A stretch of DNA of 64,000 nt from Desulfatitalea tepidiphila (GCF_001293685.1 NZ_BCAG01000001.1:496001-560000); one strand, 5' to 3'; positions 51,863-61,838 are shown, counted from the stretch's first letter. Notes: a model not told the origin generated them from the sequence alone. Made by a program: numbers and translations.

Positions 51863-53302
51863 ATGTTCGGGGATGTGTCCATCTTTTCCGTGATGACGGT
51901 TGTCATCCTGGTTTTCGAAATAGCGGGTTTGTGCGCGGCGGTGCATGCCATCGCCACGGCGCGCACGTCCCAGAGCGCCATCGCCTGGGCCATCGCACTG
52001 GTGACCTTCCCCTGGATCACCCTGATTCTCTATGCCATTTTGGGCCGCAACAAGTTCAATGGATACGTGACGTTGCGCCACGCCAAGAGCGGCGCCACCG
52101 CGCATTTGTCGGATCGGCTCTTTCAGGAGGCGTCCCAGAAGGATGTCATCCCCGCCGAACTGACGGCGAGCCAGGAGACCCTGGTCCGATTGGCCCAGAC
52201 ACCGGTCACGCGCTATAACCAGTGCCGCCTTTTGTCCGACGGCGGCCGTGCGTTCGCACGTATTTTTGCCAGCATCGACCATGCGGCGGCGTTTGTCCTG
52301 GTCCAGTTCTACATCGTTCGCGACGATCGACTCGGACGCGATCTCAAGACCCGCCTCATCGACAAGGCCCGTTCGGGCGTCAAGGTTTACTTCCTTTATG
52401 ACGAAATCGGCAGCTACGATCTGCCCCAGAACTATCTGATCGAATTGCGCCGAGCCGGTGTGGCCGTCTCGGCCTTTCACTCCACCCGCGGCAAGGCCAA
52501 CCGTTTTCAGCTCAATTTTCGCAACCATCGCAAAATCGTGATCGTCGACGGCGTCGTCGGATATGTGGGCGGCAACAATGTGGGAGACGAATATGTATCG
52601 GCCCAAGGCAAATGGGGCGCCTGGCGCGATACGCATGTCGAGGTGCACGGCCCCGCCATACTGGCGCTTCAATTCGCCTTTGCGGAAGATTGGTGCTGGG
52701 CCACCGGCGCCATGCCCGAACTCAACTGGCAGGTGCAACCGACCGACGGCGGAAACCAGGAGGTGCTGGTGCTGCCGTCGGGACCGGCCGATCAACTGGA
52801 AACCTGCGGCTTGATGTTCGTCCGCGCCATCAACGATGCCAGATGGCGGCTATGGATGGCCACACCCTATTTCATTCCGGACGAGAAGGTGCTGGCAGCC
52901 CTGAAACTGGCCGCGTTAAGGGGGGTGGACATTCGCATCATCTTGCCGGAGAGGCCCGACCACCGGATGATGCACCTGGCCTCTTTCGCCTACTACGAAA
53001 AGCTGCTGCCGCTGGGCATCCGGATCTATCGCTACACCCAGGGTTTCATGCACCAGAAGGTGTTTGTGGTGGATGACACCTATGCCGCCATCGGCACCGC
53101 CAATCTGGACAATCGGTCGTTCCGCCTCAATTTCGAAGTGACCCTGATCAATTTCCATCCTGCGTTCGTCGGCGAGGTCGAGGAGATGTTGATGGCCGAC
53201 ATCGTACACAGTCGCATGGTGACGATGCGGGCGTTCGAGCGCCGATCGGTTTTTTTCAAGTTTGCCGTCAAGGCGGTGAGTCTGCTCGAGCCCATTTTAT
53301 GA
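51863..53302 (+). CDS. cls: Cardiolipin synthase (phospholipase D family)
   Basis: 479 residues. Two N-terminal TM helices, then two HKD motifs: FRNHRKIVIVDG near 220 and FMHQKVFVVDD near 395, each followed by the usual GG-NN / GTANLDNRSF. Joins two phosphatidylglycerol molecules into cardiolipin at the inner membrane. Its end overlaps the convergent methyltransferase gene by 6 bp. Confidence 0.93.
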   Translation: MFGDVSIFSVMTVVILVFEIAGLCAAVHAIATARTSQSAIAWAIALVTFPWITLILYAILGRNKFNGYVTLRHAKSGATAHLSDRLFQEASQKDVIPAELTASQETLVRLAQTPVTRYNQCRLLSDGGRAFARIFASIDHAAAFVLVQFYIVRDDRLGRDLKTRLIDKARSGVKVYFLYDEIGSYDLPQNYLIELRRAGVAVSAFHSTRGKANRFQLNFRNHRKIVIVDGVVGYVGGNNVGDEYVSAQGKWGAWRDTHVEVHGPAILALQFAFAEDWCWATGAMPELNWQVQPTDGGNQEVLVLPSGPADQLETCGLMFVRAINDARWRLWMATPYFIPDEKVLAALKLAALRGVDIRIILPERPDHRMMHLASFAYYEKLLPLGIRIYRYTQGFMHQKVFVVDDTYAAIGTANLDNRSFRLNFEVTLINFHPAFVGEVEEMLMADIVHSRMVTMRAFERRSVFFKFAVKAVSLLEPIL

Positions 53303-54139
53303 CCTGCGCCAGACCCCATAGACCACCCGTATCCGGTTTTCTGCCAGGTTTCGGGCCGTGTTTCTGGCCTTTTCGGCGGTGGTGCGGCCGATCACCAGGT
53401 TGAGTGCGACAGGGGGCGGCGCATCCTTGGGCCGCTTTCCCATGCGGTCGACCACGTTCTGGAACCACCGGGCGCACTCGGAACTCATCTCCTGCCAATG
53501 GGTTTGTTCAAAACCCGCACCGGTGATCTGTTCGATCAGTTCCTCTTCCGCGAGGAGAAAATTGATGGACGGGTCGCTGGCCCACTGCACAGGGTAGTAA
53601 ACCGGTGTTTCGCTTCCGCTGAGAACTTCGTAAAAGGCCAGTCGTCCGCCGGGACGCAGCACCCGGCGAATCTCGGCGAAGAGCCGCGCCTTGTCTTCGA
53701 TGTTCATGAAGGTGTGCTGTGACCAGACGAGGTCGAAACTGTCCGTGTCAAACGGCATATCGAGCATATTGGCCGTGCGGAAGGTGACCTGCTGGGCCAA
53801 TCCAACCATTTGGGTCAGCATGTCGGCGGCTTCAATGTATTCGGGCATCACATCGATGCCGGTCACCCGACATCCGAACTCGGCCGCCAGGCGCCTGGCC
53901 GGGCCGCCCAAACCACACCCCAGGTCGAGCACGGCGTCATCAGGGACCAGGCCGGCCAGCCGGGCCAATTCGCGGGTGGCGTCCCGGCCGCGCATATGGA
54001 ATTCGTCCAGGGCGGCCGTGTCTTCATGGGAGTTGATTTGCTTCCCGGCGGCTTTCAGCGCATCGGAGATAATGACGCTCAGGTTGGGCCGCTGGTAATG
54101 CTGTTTGAGGGATTGCTCGTAGTCGTGTTTCTTTTCCAT
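53297..54139 (-). CDS. SAM-dependent methyltransferase (class I)
   Basis: 280 residues. AdoMet-binding DAVLDLGCGLGGPARRLAAEFGCRVTGIDVM, motif II DLVWSQHTFMNIEDK and motif III VLRPGGRLAFYEV. Similar in layout to sarcosine/dimethylglycine and methyl-transferring small-molecule enzymes; substrate not determined. Its start is 3 bp from the stop of the upstream MFS gene, so they form a unit. Confidence 0.88.
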   Translation of the reverse strand: MEKKHDYEQSLKQHYQRPNLSVIISDALKAAGKQINSHEDTAALDEFHMRGRDATRELARLAGLVPDDAVLDLGCGLGGPARRLAAEFGCRVTGIDVMPEYIEAADMLTQMVGLAQQVTFRTANMLDMPFDTDSFDLVWSQHTFMNIEDKARLFAEIRRVLRPGGRLAFYEVLSGSETPVYYPVQWASDPSINFLLAEEELIEQITGAGFEQTHWQEMSSECARWFQNVVDRMGKRPKDAPPPVALNLVIGRTTAEKARNTARNLAENRIRVVYGVWRRS

Positions 54140-54142
54140 GAC

Positions 54143-55264
54143 TCATTTTTTCCTTTCCGCAAATCCGGCCATCAGTGGGATCATCAGTACGACCAGGCAG
54201 GTATGGACCACGGCGTGCCATCCCTTGTGTGAATAGATCAATCCGGTGCCGGTGATACCGACCCATCCACCGACATAATAAAACAGGACATAGAGCGCGT
54301 TGGCGCGTCCCTGGCCGCCGGTCAGCTTTCGATTCAGGGCGCCCACCGCCGCGGCGTGAACGGCGAAAAAACCGGTGCAGATGCCCACCAGGCCGATGAT
54401 GACCGAACTGATGGATTCCATTTTTACGATCAGCAGGGATATTGCAAAGATCGCGGCGCCCCCGACCAGGGTCGTGCCGCTGCCGAAACGATTGCTCGTC
54501 CGACCGGCCATGGGACCCATGAAGATCCCCATCACGTAGACCAGATAGAGCATGGTGGTGGCTTCGGTGGAGAGGCTAAAGGGGGCGGCGGCCAGTCGAA
54601 ACGGCAGGTAGTTGAAGATCGAGGAAAAGACTGCGAAGGCGCCGGCGGCGCACAGGTAGATGCGCAGCAGATCCCAACGGGTGATCAGCGACCAGTAGCT
54701 GATTCGCTGCGGTTGGTTCGAGCTCCCTGCGGAGACCCTCCGCGGCAATCCTTTGAGGGCCGCCCAGACGGCGAGGAGCGTGAGCACGGCGGCCGAAACG
54801 AAGGCATAGCGCCAGTGCAGCGGTGGATGGATAAAGCCGCCGAGCAGGCGGCCGCCCAGCCCGCCGAGAACCGTGGCCGACACATACGATCCCATGACCA
54901 CGTTGAGCCGTTCGGCGGGCAGGGTCTTGGCCAGATAAGCGGCCAGACAGGTGGTCAGGGCCGGGATGAAGGCGCCCTGGATAAAACGGGCCGTGATGAG
55001 CAGTCCCAGGTGGTGAGTGACCGCGCAGAGAAGCCCCCCCAAGGCCACGGCCGTACCGCCGGCCGTGATGATCGGCCGGATGGGCAGCCGGTCGGCCAGG
55101 AAGCCGAAGGGCAGGTTGAACAGGGCGATGCCGAAAATGACCGCCGAGACGCTGAACGAGGCCGTCACCATGCTGGTGGCGAATTCGGCCTGCAGCACCG
55201 GCAGTACCGGCTGGGTGATGTAGATGTTGGTAAAGGCGGCCGAGACAAGGGCGAAGACGCCCAA
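54143..55264 (-). CDS. MFS transporter (YnfM-like); start uncertain
   Basis: About 373 residues, twelve hydrophobic segments, FNLPFGFLADRLPIRPI as the loop-2/3 MFS motif. Resembles the YnfM/NreB-like group. No ATG or GTG exists upstream in frame: TTG 55264 sits at the start of TM1, and an ATT with AAGGA before it lies further upstream (near 55307). Either a rare start codon is used or the start is damaged. Substrate unknown. Confidence 0.82.
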   Translation of the reverse strand: MGVFALVSAAFTNIYITQPVLPVLQAEFATSMVTASFSVSAVIFGIALFNLPFGFLADRLPIRPIITAGGTAVALGGLLCAVTHHLGLLITARFIQGAFIPALTTCLAAYLAKTLPAERLNVVMGSYVSATVLGGLGGRLLGGFIHPPLHWRYAFVSAAVLTLLAVWAALKGLPRRVSAGSSNQPQRISYWSLITRWDLLRIYLCAAGAFAVFSSIFNYLPFRLAAAPFSLSTEATTMLYLVYVMGIFMGPMAGRTSNRFGSGTTLVGGAAIFAISLLIVKMESISSVIIGLVGICTGFFAVHAAAVGALNRKLTGGQGRANALYVLFYYVGGWVGITGTGLIYSHKGWHAVVHTCLVVLMIPLMAGFAERKK

Positions 55265-55331
55265 TTGCAGGCGAAGGGGGCTGGCTTGGGCGCTGGCGGA
55301 TGCGGACGGAATGGCTCGGAATCCTTCTCGG

Positions 55332-55769
55332 TTAAACGGGCAGCAGGGTGATGATGGCGGTGGCGGCCAGCATCTCTTCGTTTTCGGTGACGTTGAAGAC
55401 GTCCGATTGGCAAACGATCAGGGTGCGGCCGGCCTTGATGACCCGGCCGCGGCTGATCAGGCCCTTGCCGTTGCCCGGCAACAGGAGATTGAGCTTGTAT
55501 TCCACGGTGAGCACCTCCTTACCCGGGGCGGTCAGGGTCAATGCCGCGTATCCGCCGGCGTTGTCCGCCATGGTGCCGATGATGCCGGCATGAAAATAGC
55601 CATGCTGCTGGGTCAATTCCGGCTTGTGGGGCAGTTGAATTTCGCAGTGGCCCGGGGTGACGGAGATCAGACGGCCACCGACCAGACGCATGAACGGCTG
55701 CCCGTAAAAACTCTCTTTCACGCGCTGGGCGTAGTCGGGATCGATGGCTTCGAAGGAGCGGGATGGCAT
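55332..55769 (-). CDS. PaaI-type hotdog-fold thioesterase
   Basis: 145 residues. Signature QQHGYFHAGIIGTMADNAGGYAALT, with the acidic residue and HGG-like loop of PaaI/acyl-CoA thioesterases; EYKLNLLLPGNGKGLISRGRVIKAGRT completes the hotdog. Hydrolyses acyl- or aryl-CoA esters. First of a run with the MFS and methyltransferase genes. Confidence 0.9.
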   Translation of the reverse strand: MPSRSFEAIDPDYAQRVKESFYGQPFMRLVGGRLISVTPGHCEIQLPHKPELTQQHGYFHAGIIGTMADNAGGYAALTLTAPGKEVLTVEYKLNLLLPGNGKGLISRGRVIKAGRTLIVCQSDVFNVTENEEMLAATAIITLLPV

Positions 55770-55849
55770 CTTTTGTCTCTACCTTTACATCATCTGAATC
55801 ATCGGGTTCAGGCGGGGGCCTTACCCCCATTGTTCGAGCAGGTCCCGGG

Positions 55850-56359
55850 TCAAAAGCCCATTCCCTTGAATGGGACCAGGTCGGCCTTTTGGACTCGCCA
55901 CTCGTTCTTTGACCCGACCAGCTCCAGTTTCAACTGATAAAGATCGGCCTTCTCGCCGGCCTGTTCCAGCCATTGCTGCGGATTCTCGTAGAGTCCCTTG
56001 AACTCGGGCATGGGGCGGTCCCGGCTGACGATCATGAAATACACGGCCGCCATTGCCGTGCCGGCACTCGGGTCGACCTCAACCGAGGGCCGGGGGTATC
56101 GGATGGTGAAACCGCCGTAGTGTTTGAAAGCCACGAATAAAATGCCGCGCACGCCTCTGGCATCGTGGTCTCCCGGCGACGCCCGGAATCCGTCGGCGGT
56201 CATGGCCATGAGATCGGCGATGTCATGCTTTTCGGCCAGATCGGCCGCCTGCACGATCATGCTGCGGATGGTGGCCGCATCGTCGCTCCGGCCGCATCCA
56301 CCGGCCACAACACCGATCGACAGCGCAAGGAAGATGAGAAGAGACGGTTTGGCGGACAA
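55850..56359 (-). CDS. Lipoprotein with NTF2-like domain
   Basis: 169 residues. Signal peptide with lipobox VVAGGC, then IRSMIVQAADLAEKHDIADLMAMTADGFRASPGD, as in NTF2/SnoaL-like secreted domains. The start is apparently TTG at 56359. Function unknown. Confidence 0.75.
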   Translation of the reverse strand: MSAKPSLLIFLALSIGVVAGGCGRSDDAATIRSMIVQAADLAEKHDIADLMAMTADGFRASPGDHDARGVRGILFVAFKHYGGFTIRYPRPSVEVDPSAGTAMAAVYFMIVSRDRPMPEFKGLYENPQQWLEQAGEKADLYQLKLELVGSKNEWRVQKADLVPFKGMGF

Positions 56360-56385
56360 CTCTATATTCCAGTTCGTTTGTACTC

Positions 56386-56538
56386 AATGCCGTTAACTCA
56401 AGGCGTTTGGTTCTCATCCGGGGGGGCTAAACCCCGCCCCTACAACCCTTGGTCATGGCAACTGCTTGTATTAAAATAAGATCTCGTAGGGGCGGGCCTT
56501 ATGCCCGCCCGCAACGACCGCTTAAGTTAACGGCATCG
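56386..56538. mobile_element. MITE-like element with inverted ends and 10-bp target duplication
   Basis: ATGCCGTTAACTCAAG at 56388-56403 and its reverse complement (one mismatch) at 56521-56536. Immediately outside, CGTTTGTACT occurs at both 56376-56385 and 56539-56548, as a target-site duplication. The interior holds GTAGGGGCGGG and its complement. Non-coding. Confidence 0.75.
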
Positions 56539-56665
56539 CGTTTGTACTTCAACTTCGATGATTCAAATGAATGCTCGTTCGGCGGAGTTTAGGTCAAGGA
56601 GGGGAGGGTGTCAAATAGATCATGCCGGGATCAGCGATTATAGCTGAATCCTATTCATCAAACCC

Positions 56666-56711
56666 GGCGTAGGTGGGACAGGTGGCCCTGGCCACCTGCT
56701 CCACCTACGCC
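56666..56711. repeat. Hairpin-only copy of the palindromic repeat
   Basis: GGCGTAGGTGGGACAGGTGG directly followed by its near reverse complement: the terminal arms of the 180-bp element with no interior. Remainder of 56539-56794 has no gene. Confidence 0.8.
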
Positions 56712-56794
56712 TGCCATCCCGGTTGCCATGCGAATGATGTCATCAATATGAGCGGGGCCCCGAGTGGTCGTATGGGCGGATCCGTGTCGGGGCG

Positions 56795-58861
56795 TTACCG
56801 TTGCATGTACTCCAGTGTGACCGTCACCGTGCGGTTCAGCGAACGGCCTTCGGGCAGCCCGTTGTCGTAAAGCGGATCGAATGGACCGACGCCTTTGACT
56901 TCGAGCCGTTCGGCAAACTCGGGTCTGGCTGCCAGGATCGACTGATGCACGGCCCGGGCGCGGCGATCCGACAGGGCCAGGTTGTATTCTTCGCGTCCGA
57001 TGGTGTCGGTGTGGCCGGTGATGGTCGCCCTGGCTTCGGGTACCTCGTTCATGCGGGCGATGATGCGCTCCATGATCACCTGGTTTCGGTCCTTGATATC
57101 GGCGCTGTCATAGTCGAAAAGGATCAGGGCGTACTGTTCCAGGACGCGGTAGCCTTCGATTCGGGCCATCTGCTCTTTGCGTTGCACAAAGTGGACCGGC
57201 AAGGCGACCGGTTCCCTGGATTCAAGTACGTTGGCCTCTTTGTCCGTGGCGCGCACCTGCATCTGCACCGATTCGCAGGTGGAGATCTGTTCGAGCAGGG
57301 CCGCCTCCAACGGAACACTCCAATCGGTGGGAAGTCCGCCCTGGCCTTTGATCGTTTTGATCTCCCGGCCGCCGCAGAACAGCTCCACCTGCCACTCTTC
57401 GAGACCGGCCTCGGCCTCGATTTTTGGCAGTATACGCAGTTCGTTCAGATTGCTCACTTTCTGGACATAGGCGCTGTCCACGGTGTCCAGTATGGCTTCG
57501 TTGTCGGCATAGATCTCCACGCGCTGATTTTCGGCCTGCCCGTCGGGGATGCGGTTGGTGCTGGCGACTTCGGGCAGGTTGCGGGCCTTCACCTCGAAGC
57601 GCTTCGGGTCGATGCCCCAGACATAGCGCAGATAGGCGCGCACCGCTTCGGCCCGGCTGCGGGACAGGTCGATGCGGCCCTTTTCCTTGCCGATGTTGGC
57701 GTTGCAGCCCACCAGGCGCACCTTCGCCTCGGGGTTGGCCTTGAGCCGGCTGCCGATGATATTGAGGACATGACGGTATTTTTCCATGGCGCCTTTGAGT
57801 TGCTTTTCGTCGAAGCCGGCGGTCTCAGCCTGGCTCTTGAACAGCATGTATCGGTCGGACAGTTCGCTGCGGCCCATATCGAAATAGATGTGGTTGAGCA
57901 ACGGCGCACTGTCGATGGTGGTGACCTCTTCGATGGTCAGATCCGGTGCGGCGAAGGCCAGATGGCCCGTCGGCGCCTCGAGGAAGCGGTAAGACACGAT
58001 ATAGCGGTGCAGCAGGGTGGAGGAAAACGCTTCGAAGACCGGCAGCAGGTCGGCCGCCGAAGCAGCCTTCCAGGTGCGTCCGTTATGCTCTTTGGGCAAG
58101 GCCTGCAGGAAGGGGTCCATGGCAGCCGAGGGCATGTAATCCACTGCGTAAACCGCCAGGTTGGGGATGCCCACGGCCCCTCGGCGGACATCATTTTCAT
58201 CGACGCTGGAATTGATGTCCTCTCCATCGGAGAAGACGACCAGGAACTTGTTGCTCCGCTGCGGCATGCGGCGCGCCATGTCCATGGCGGCCAACATGGC
58301 GTCGTGTAAATAGGTGCCTTCGGTCAGACCGCGGTCCAGGTTGTGTTCGAGAAAGCTGCGCAGTTGATCCACCCGCCCGGCCTCGATCGATCGGACATGC
58401 AACGCTTTTCCGGCAATCGGTTGGGTGTGTTTGTCGTCAAACACCACGGCCGACACGTTGTCTATAGGGCGCAGCGTCTTGTAAAAGGCCTCCAGAGCAC
58501 TTTTCAGCGGCCCGATGGCCTTGCGGTGGGCCATGGATTGCGAATTGTCGACCACCATGACGATATTGAGGGGCACCTCCTTGTCGGTGGCCAGGGGTTC
58601 CACGGATAGGATCTTGGCGGTTTTGATGCCCTGGCGTATGGAAAAATCGGCTGCCGTCAACCCCATGAGGGGTTCTTCGTCGGCGTCGGTCACGGAAACG
58701 AGCAGTCTGCCCGTTTCCATGGTCTGGTAGGTCAGCGCGGCGGCCTTTTCCGGGCCCTTGACCAGCAGCTGGGCCGGGTCCTGGGTCGTCTCGGATGCCA
58801 TGGCAACCGGTGCGGCTGCCATCACGAAGACCATCACCGCGAATAGAACTAATTTCTTCAT
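56795..58861 (-). CDS. Secreted VWA protein with two OmpA-like domains
   Basis: 688 residues from ATG 58861 (GGAGGAAGG upstream). Signal peptide (MKKLVLFAVMVFVMAAAPVAMA); VWA domain with MIDAS VVDNSQSM and later DGEDINSS; then two OmpA_C-like peptidoglycan-binding regions, the first degenerate (IYFDMGRSELSDRY... RAEAVRAYLRYVWG), the second standard (LILFDYDSADIKDRNQ, TGHTDTIGREEYNLALSDRRARAV). Likely a periplasmic or outer-membrane protein bridging a ligand to the cell wall. Confidence 0.88.
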   Translation of the reverse strand: MKKLVLFAVMVFVMAAAPVAMASETTQDPAQLLVKGPEKAAALTYQTMETGRLLVSVTDADEEPLMGLTAADFSIRQGIKTAKILSVEPLATDKEVPLNIVMVVDNSQSMAHRKAIGPLKSALEAFYKTLRPIDNVSAVVFDDKHTQPIAGKALHVRSIEAGRVDQLRSFLEHNLDRGLTEGTYLHDAMLAAMDMARRMPQRSNKFLVVFSDGEDINSSVDENDVRRGAVGIPNLAVYAVDYMPSAAMDPFLQALPKEHNGRTWKAASAADLLPVFEAFSSTLLHRYIVSYRFLEAPTGHLAFAAPDLTIEEVTTIDSAPLLNHIYFDMGRSELSDRYMLFKSQAETAGFDEKQLKGAMEKYRHVLNIIGSRLKANPEAKVRLVGCNANIGKEKGRIDLSRSRAEAVRAYLRYVWGIDPKRFEVKARNLPEVASTNRIPDGQAENQRVEIYADNEAILDTVDSAYVQKVSNLNELRILPKIEAEAGLEEWQVELFCGGREIKTIKGQGGLPTDWSVPLEAALLEQISTCESVQMQVRATDKEANVLESREPVALPVHFVQRKEQMARIEGYRVLEQYALILFDYDSADIKDRNQVIMERIIARMNEVPEARATITGHTDTIGREEYNLALSDRRARAVHQSILAARPEFAERLEVKGVGPFDPLYDNGLPEGRSLNRTVTVTLEYMQR

Positions 58862-59281
58862 TGCCTTCCTCCATATTTTTGATTTTTGGTTCTCTTTTTG
58901 GATCGGGTTGAGCTGCATGTCGGGTATAACAGGCTGGCGCGATAAGCAATCTGTGCGAATCCTGCACGACTTCCATGCTGCCTGCAGATGAAACGCCGGT
59001 TCAAGTATGTTTCTGGGGATAGTGTACGCCATCCACTCGGTCGGGTTTTACAGCAATTGGCATACCATTTAAAAAATTATCGTATAATCAAACAATTAAA
59101 AATATGCAAATGGTTTTGCATACAGACACGATGACCATTTTTGCTTCCGGAAGTGCGGATATGTGCATCATTTGATCGATCGTATGTCCTGTTGCCGTAT
59201 TTCCTGTTGCGCCGCATCCAATCGCTCACTATGGTTTAATTTTAGAGAAACCGTCCGGCAACCACCCTTTATGAACTCATC
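58862..59281. other. Gene-free stretch with a short tandem repeat
   Basis: No gene seen. Contains AT-rich sequence around 59060-59130 and a tandem pair GTATGTCCTGTTGCC / GTATTTCCTGTTGCG (59182-59211), possibly operator half-sites for the following gene. Confidence 0.5.
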
Positions 59282-60598
59282 ATGGGGCACCAAGGCGGCA
59301 TGACGAGCGGCATGACGAATCGATGGCTCTTCAATCTCAAGGAGAGGCACCTGCAGGGAGAGCGGCCGGGGGTGTTCGCGGTTTGCTCGGCTCACCCCGT
59401 GGTATTGCAGACGGCCATGGAGACGGCCAGCGCTGCGGATCAATTCCTGCTGGTCGAGGCCACCGCCAATCAGGTCAACCAGTTCGGGGGCTACAGCGGG
59501 ATGACCCCCGAGGCCTTTGTCGGCCGTCTGCACCACCTGGCCCGGCAAACCGGATTGCCAATCGAGCGGGTCTTGATCGGCGCAGACCATCTGGGGCCCC
59601 ATCTGTGGCGGGCGGTGCCGATGGACGAGGCAATGGCCAGGACCCGAGACTTGCTGCAGCAGTGTGTCGCCGCCGGTTTCGACAAGATCCACCTGGACAC
59701 CGGCGCGCCCTGTGCTTCGGATCCAGGGCCGCCGCTGCCCCTTGAAACAGCCGCCCGGCGGGCAGCCGAATTGTGCGCCACTGCGGAAGAGGTTGCCCGT
59801 GCGTTGCGCCCCCATGCACCCCCGTTCTATGTGATCGGCAATGAAACGCCGCCTCCCGGTGGCGGTCTGGAAGCGGATAACGACGTGACGGTGACCGATC
59901 CCGGCCAGTTGGATCAGGCGCTGGATGCCTTTGAGCGGGCGTTCGGTCGCCTCGGGCTGGCGGAGGCCTGGCAGCGGGTCCTGGCCGTGGTGGTGCAACC
60001 CGGTGTGGAGTTCGGCGACCGGCAGGTGGCCGCTTTCCAACCGGAGGCGGCCGCGGCGTTATCCGCAGCTCATGCGCGCCTGCCCGGCATCATGACCTAC
60101 GAGGTGCACGCCACCGATTACCAGACACCGGAGGCATTGCGGCGGCTGATCGACGGGCATTTTACGATATTGAAGGCGGGGCCCTGCCTGACTTTTGCCC
60201 TGCGCTGCACACTTTACGCCCTGGCCGCCATCGAAGCGGCGCTGCCGGATATGGACGCACCATCGCATCTGATCGAGGTGATGGAGCGCGTCATGCTCGA
60301 TCACCCGGCCCATTGGCAATCCCATCTGCGCGGCAGTCGTGAAGACATGTATGATCTTCGCCACTACAGCCTCCGGGACCGCATTCGCTACTACTGGTCT
60401 TTTCCCGACGCCCAGGAAGCCGTGGTTCGGTTGCTGGACAATCTCCGGCGGCAGATTCCGGATGAGTTGCTCAAAGCGCATCTGCCGGGTCTTTTCCCCA
60501 TGATCCAGGCCCAGGGGCTTCACGGCGATCCCATGGGCATGGTGAAGTTGAGTGTGCGGCAGGCATTGGATGGCTATGTCGAGGCGTGCTGGCGCTGA
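59282..60598 (+). CDS. GatZ/KbaZ-like D-tagatose-bisphosphate aldolase subunit family protein
   Basis: Up to 438 residues; ATGs at 59282, 59300 and 59312 are in frame and none has a clear ribosome-binding site. Family marks: GVFAVCSAHPVVLQTAME, LVEATANQVNQFGGYSGMTP, LIGADHLGPHLWR, IHLDTGAPCA, TYEVHATDYQTPEALRRL, LKAGPCLTFALR. GatZ/KbaZ are non-catalytic partners of class II aldolases, but no GatY partner is nearby; stand-alone homologues may have their own activity. Confidence 0.88.
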   Translation: MGHQGGMTSGMTNRWLFNLKERHLQGERPGVFAVCSAHPVVLQTAMETASAADQFLLVEATANQVNQFGGYSGMTPEAFVGRLHHLARQTGLPIERVLIGADHLGPHLWRAVPMDEAMARTRDLLQQCVAAGFDKIHLDTGAPCASDPGPPLPLETAARRAAELCATAEEVARALRPHAPPFYVIGNETPPPGGGLEADNDVTVTDPGQLDQALDAFERAFGRLGLAEAWQRVLAVVVQPGVEFGDRQVAAFQPEAAAALSAAHARLPGIMTYEVHATDYQTPEALRRLIDGHFTILKAGPCLTFALRCTLYALAAIEAALPDMDAPSHLIEVMERVMLDHPAHWQSHLRGSREDMYDLRHYSLRDRIRYYWSFPDAQEAVVRLLDNLRRQIPDELLKAHLPGLFPMIQAQGLHGDPMGMVKLSVRQALDGYVEACWR

Positions 60599-60620
60599 AC
60601 GACCCTTTGAGACGAGCGTT

Positions 60621-61838
60621 TTACAAGTAGATCCAGCCCGCCAATACCAACAGGGACCAGGCCGTGACCGCCAGGCCGACCTTGGCGTGGGTCCAGAATC
60701 CGATGGCGATGCCGAAGACATCGGCCTGTTCGATGACGATCAGGTTGGCGATGCTGCCGATGGTGATCAGATTGCCGGCAAAGGTGCTGGACAAGGCCAG
60801 GATATACCACAGCTGTGATGGGGCGCCTTGCAAAAACTGGACGAGCAGCATGACGGCCGGCACGTTGCTGACCACGTTGCTCAGGAGTGTGGATACGCCG
60901 GTGAGCACCAGGGGGTGCCGGATATCGATCTGATGACCGGCCAGCGAGGCGACCACGTGTTGGGGCAGTTGGGCTGCGGAGATGCCCTCGATGACCACGA
61001 ACAGGGCGCAGAACAGGGTCAGCAGGTGCCAATCGACCAGTTCGATCATTTGGCGCGACTTCATCTTGCGGCTGCACATCAACACCCCGGCAATGCCCAG
61101 GGCGGCCAGCTCCCGGTGAAAATCGGTGAAGAAAAGGATGATCAGCAGGGTGACGGCCGCCAGCCCCTTGGCGCTCTGCCAGGCGTTGAACGGCTGCCAG
61201 GCCGGCTGTCGCGCGAGGATGTGCCCGTCGCGTGGCGGCTCGGCCCATCGCCCCCGGTAGAGCCAGACGATGATGAGATAGCTGCCGAGCAGGGCCACGA
61301 TTACCGGCGGGCTGCACCACTGCAGAAAGCCGCCGAAAGGCAATTGGCCCACCTGACCGATGAGCATGTTCTGGGGGTTGCCGATGATGGTGGCCGCCGA
61401 TCCGATGTTGGCCGCCACGGCCAGCGCCATCAGGAAAGGTATTGGATTCATGCCGGCGCCCAACAGGGAATAGGCCAGGACCGGGGTAAAGGCCAGGCAG
61501 ATGATGTCGTTGGCCAACAGGGCGGAGAGAATGGCGCCGACACCCATGACGGCCAGCAGGAACAGGCGGGGGTGGCTGCACCAGCGGGCCATGTGCAGGG
61601 CGACGCGGGTGTAGAAACCGCCCAGTCTCAACTGGGCGGAAATGATCATGAGGGCATACAGGAGCAGCATGGTGGGAATATCGATGCTGCCCACGGCTTG
61701 GCCCAGGGGCACGGCGCCGCTGACCACCATGGCGATGGCCCCCAGGAGGGCGATGCCGGTACGGTCGAGCTGCAGGCCGGGAATGTGTCCGATGGCGACG
61801 CCCACGTAGGTGAGGGTGAAAATCAGGATGGCTTCCAT
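60621..61838 (-). CDS. SLC13/ArsB-NhaD superfamily ion transporter
   Basis: 405 residues from ATG 61838 (AGGAGG upstream). About ten TM segments with two related halves: ALLANDIICLAFTPVLAY ... ANIGSAATIIGNPQNMLIG and VVSNVPAVMLLVQF ... TFAGNLITIGSIANLIV. The NP/GN hairpins are the substrate sites of the ion-transporter superfamily (CitMHS, ArsB, NhaD). Could move arsenite, citrate, Na+/H+ or similar; the sequence does not decide. Confidence 0.88.
   Translation of the reverse strand: MEAILIFTLTYVGVAIGHIPGLQLDRTGIALLGAIAMVVSGAVPLGQAVGSIDIPTMLLLYALMIISAQLRLGGFYTRVALHMARWCSHPRLFLLAVMGVGAILSALLANDIICLAFTPVLAYSLLGAGMNPIPFLMALAVAANIGSAATIIGNPQNMLIGQVGQLPFGGFLQWCSPPVIVALLGSYLIIVWLYRGRWAEPPRDGHILARQPAWQPFNAWQSAKGLAAVTLLIILFFTDFHRELAALGIAGVLMCSRKMKSRQMIELVDWHLLTLFCALFVVIEGISAAQLPQHVVASLAGHQIDIRHPLVLTGVSTLLSNVVSNVPAVMLLVQFLQGAPSQLWYILALSSTFAGNLITIGSIANLIVIEQADVFGIAIGFWTHAKVGLAVTAWSLLVLAGWIYL

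Noticed and set aside
52916..53209. Minus-strand frame within cls
   Set aside because: Shadow of the cardiolipin synthase gene, which has both HKD motifs.
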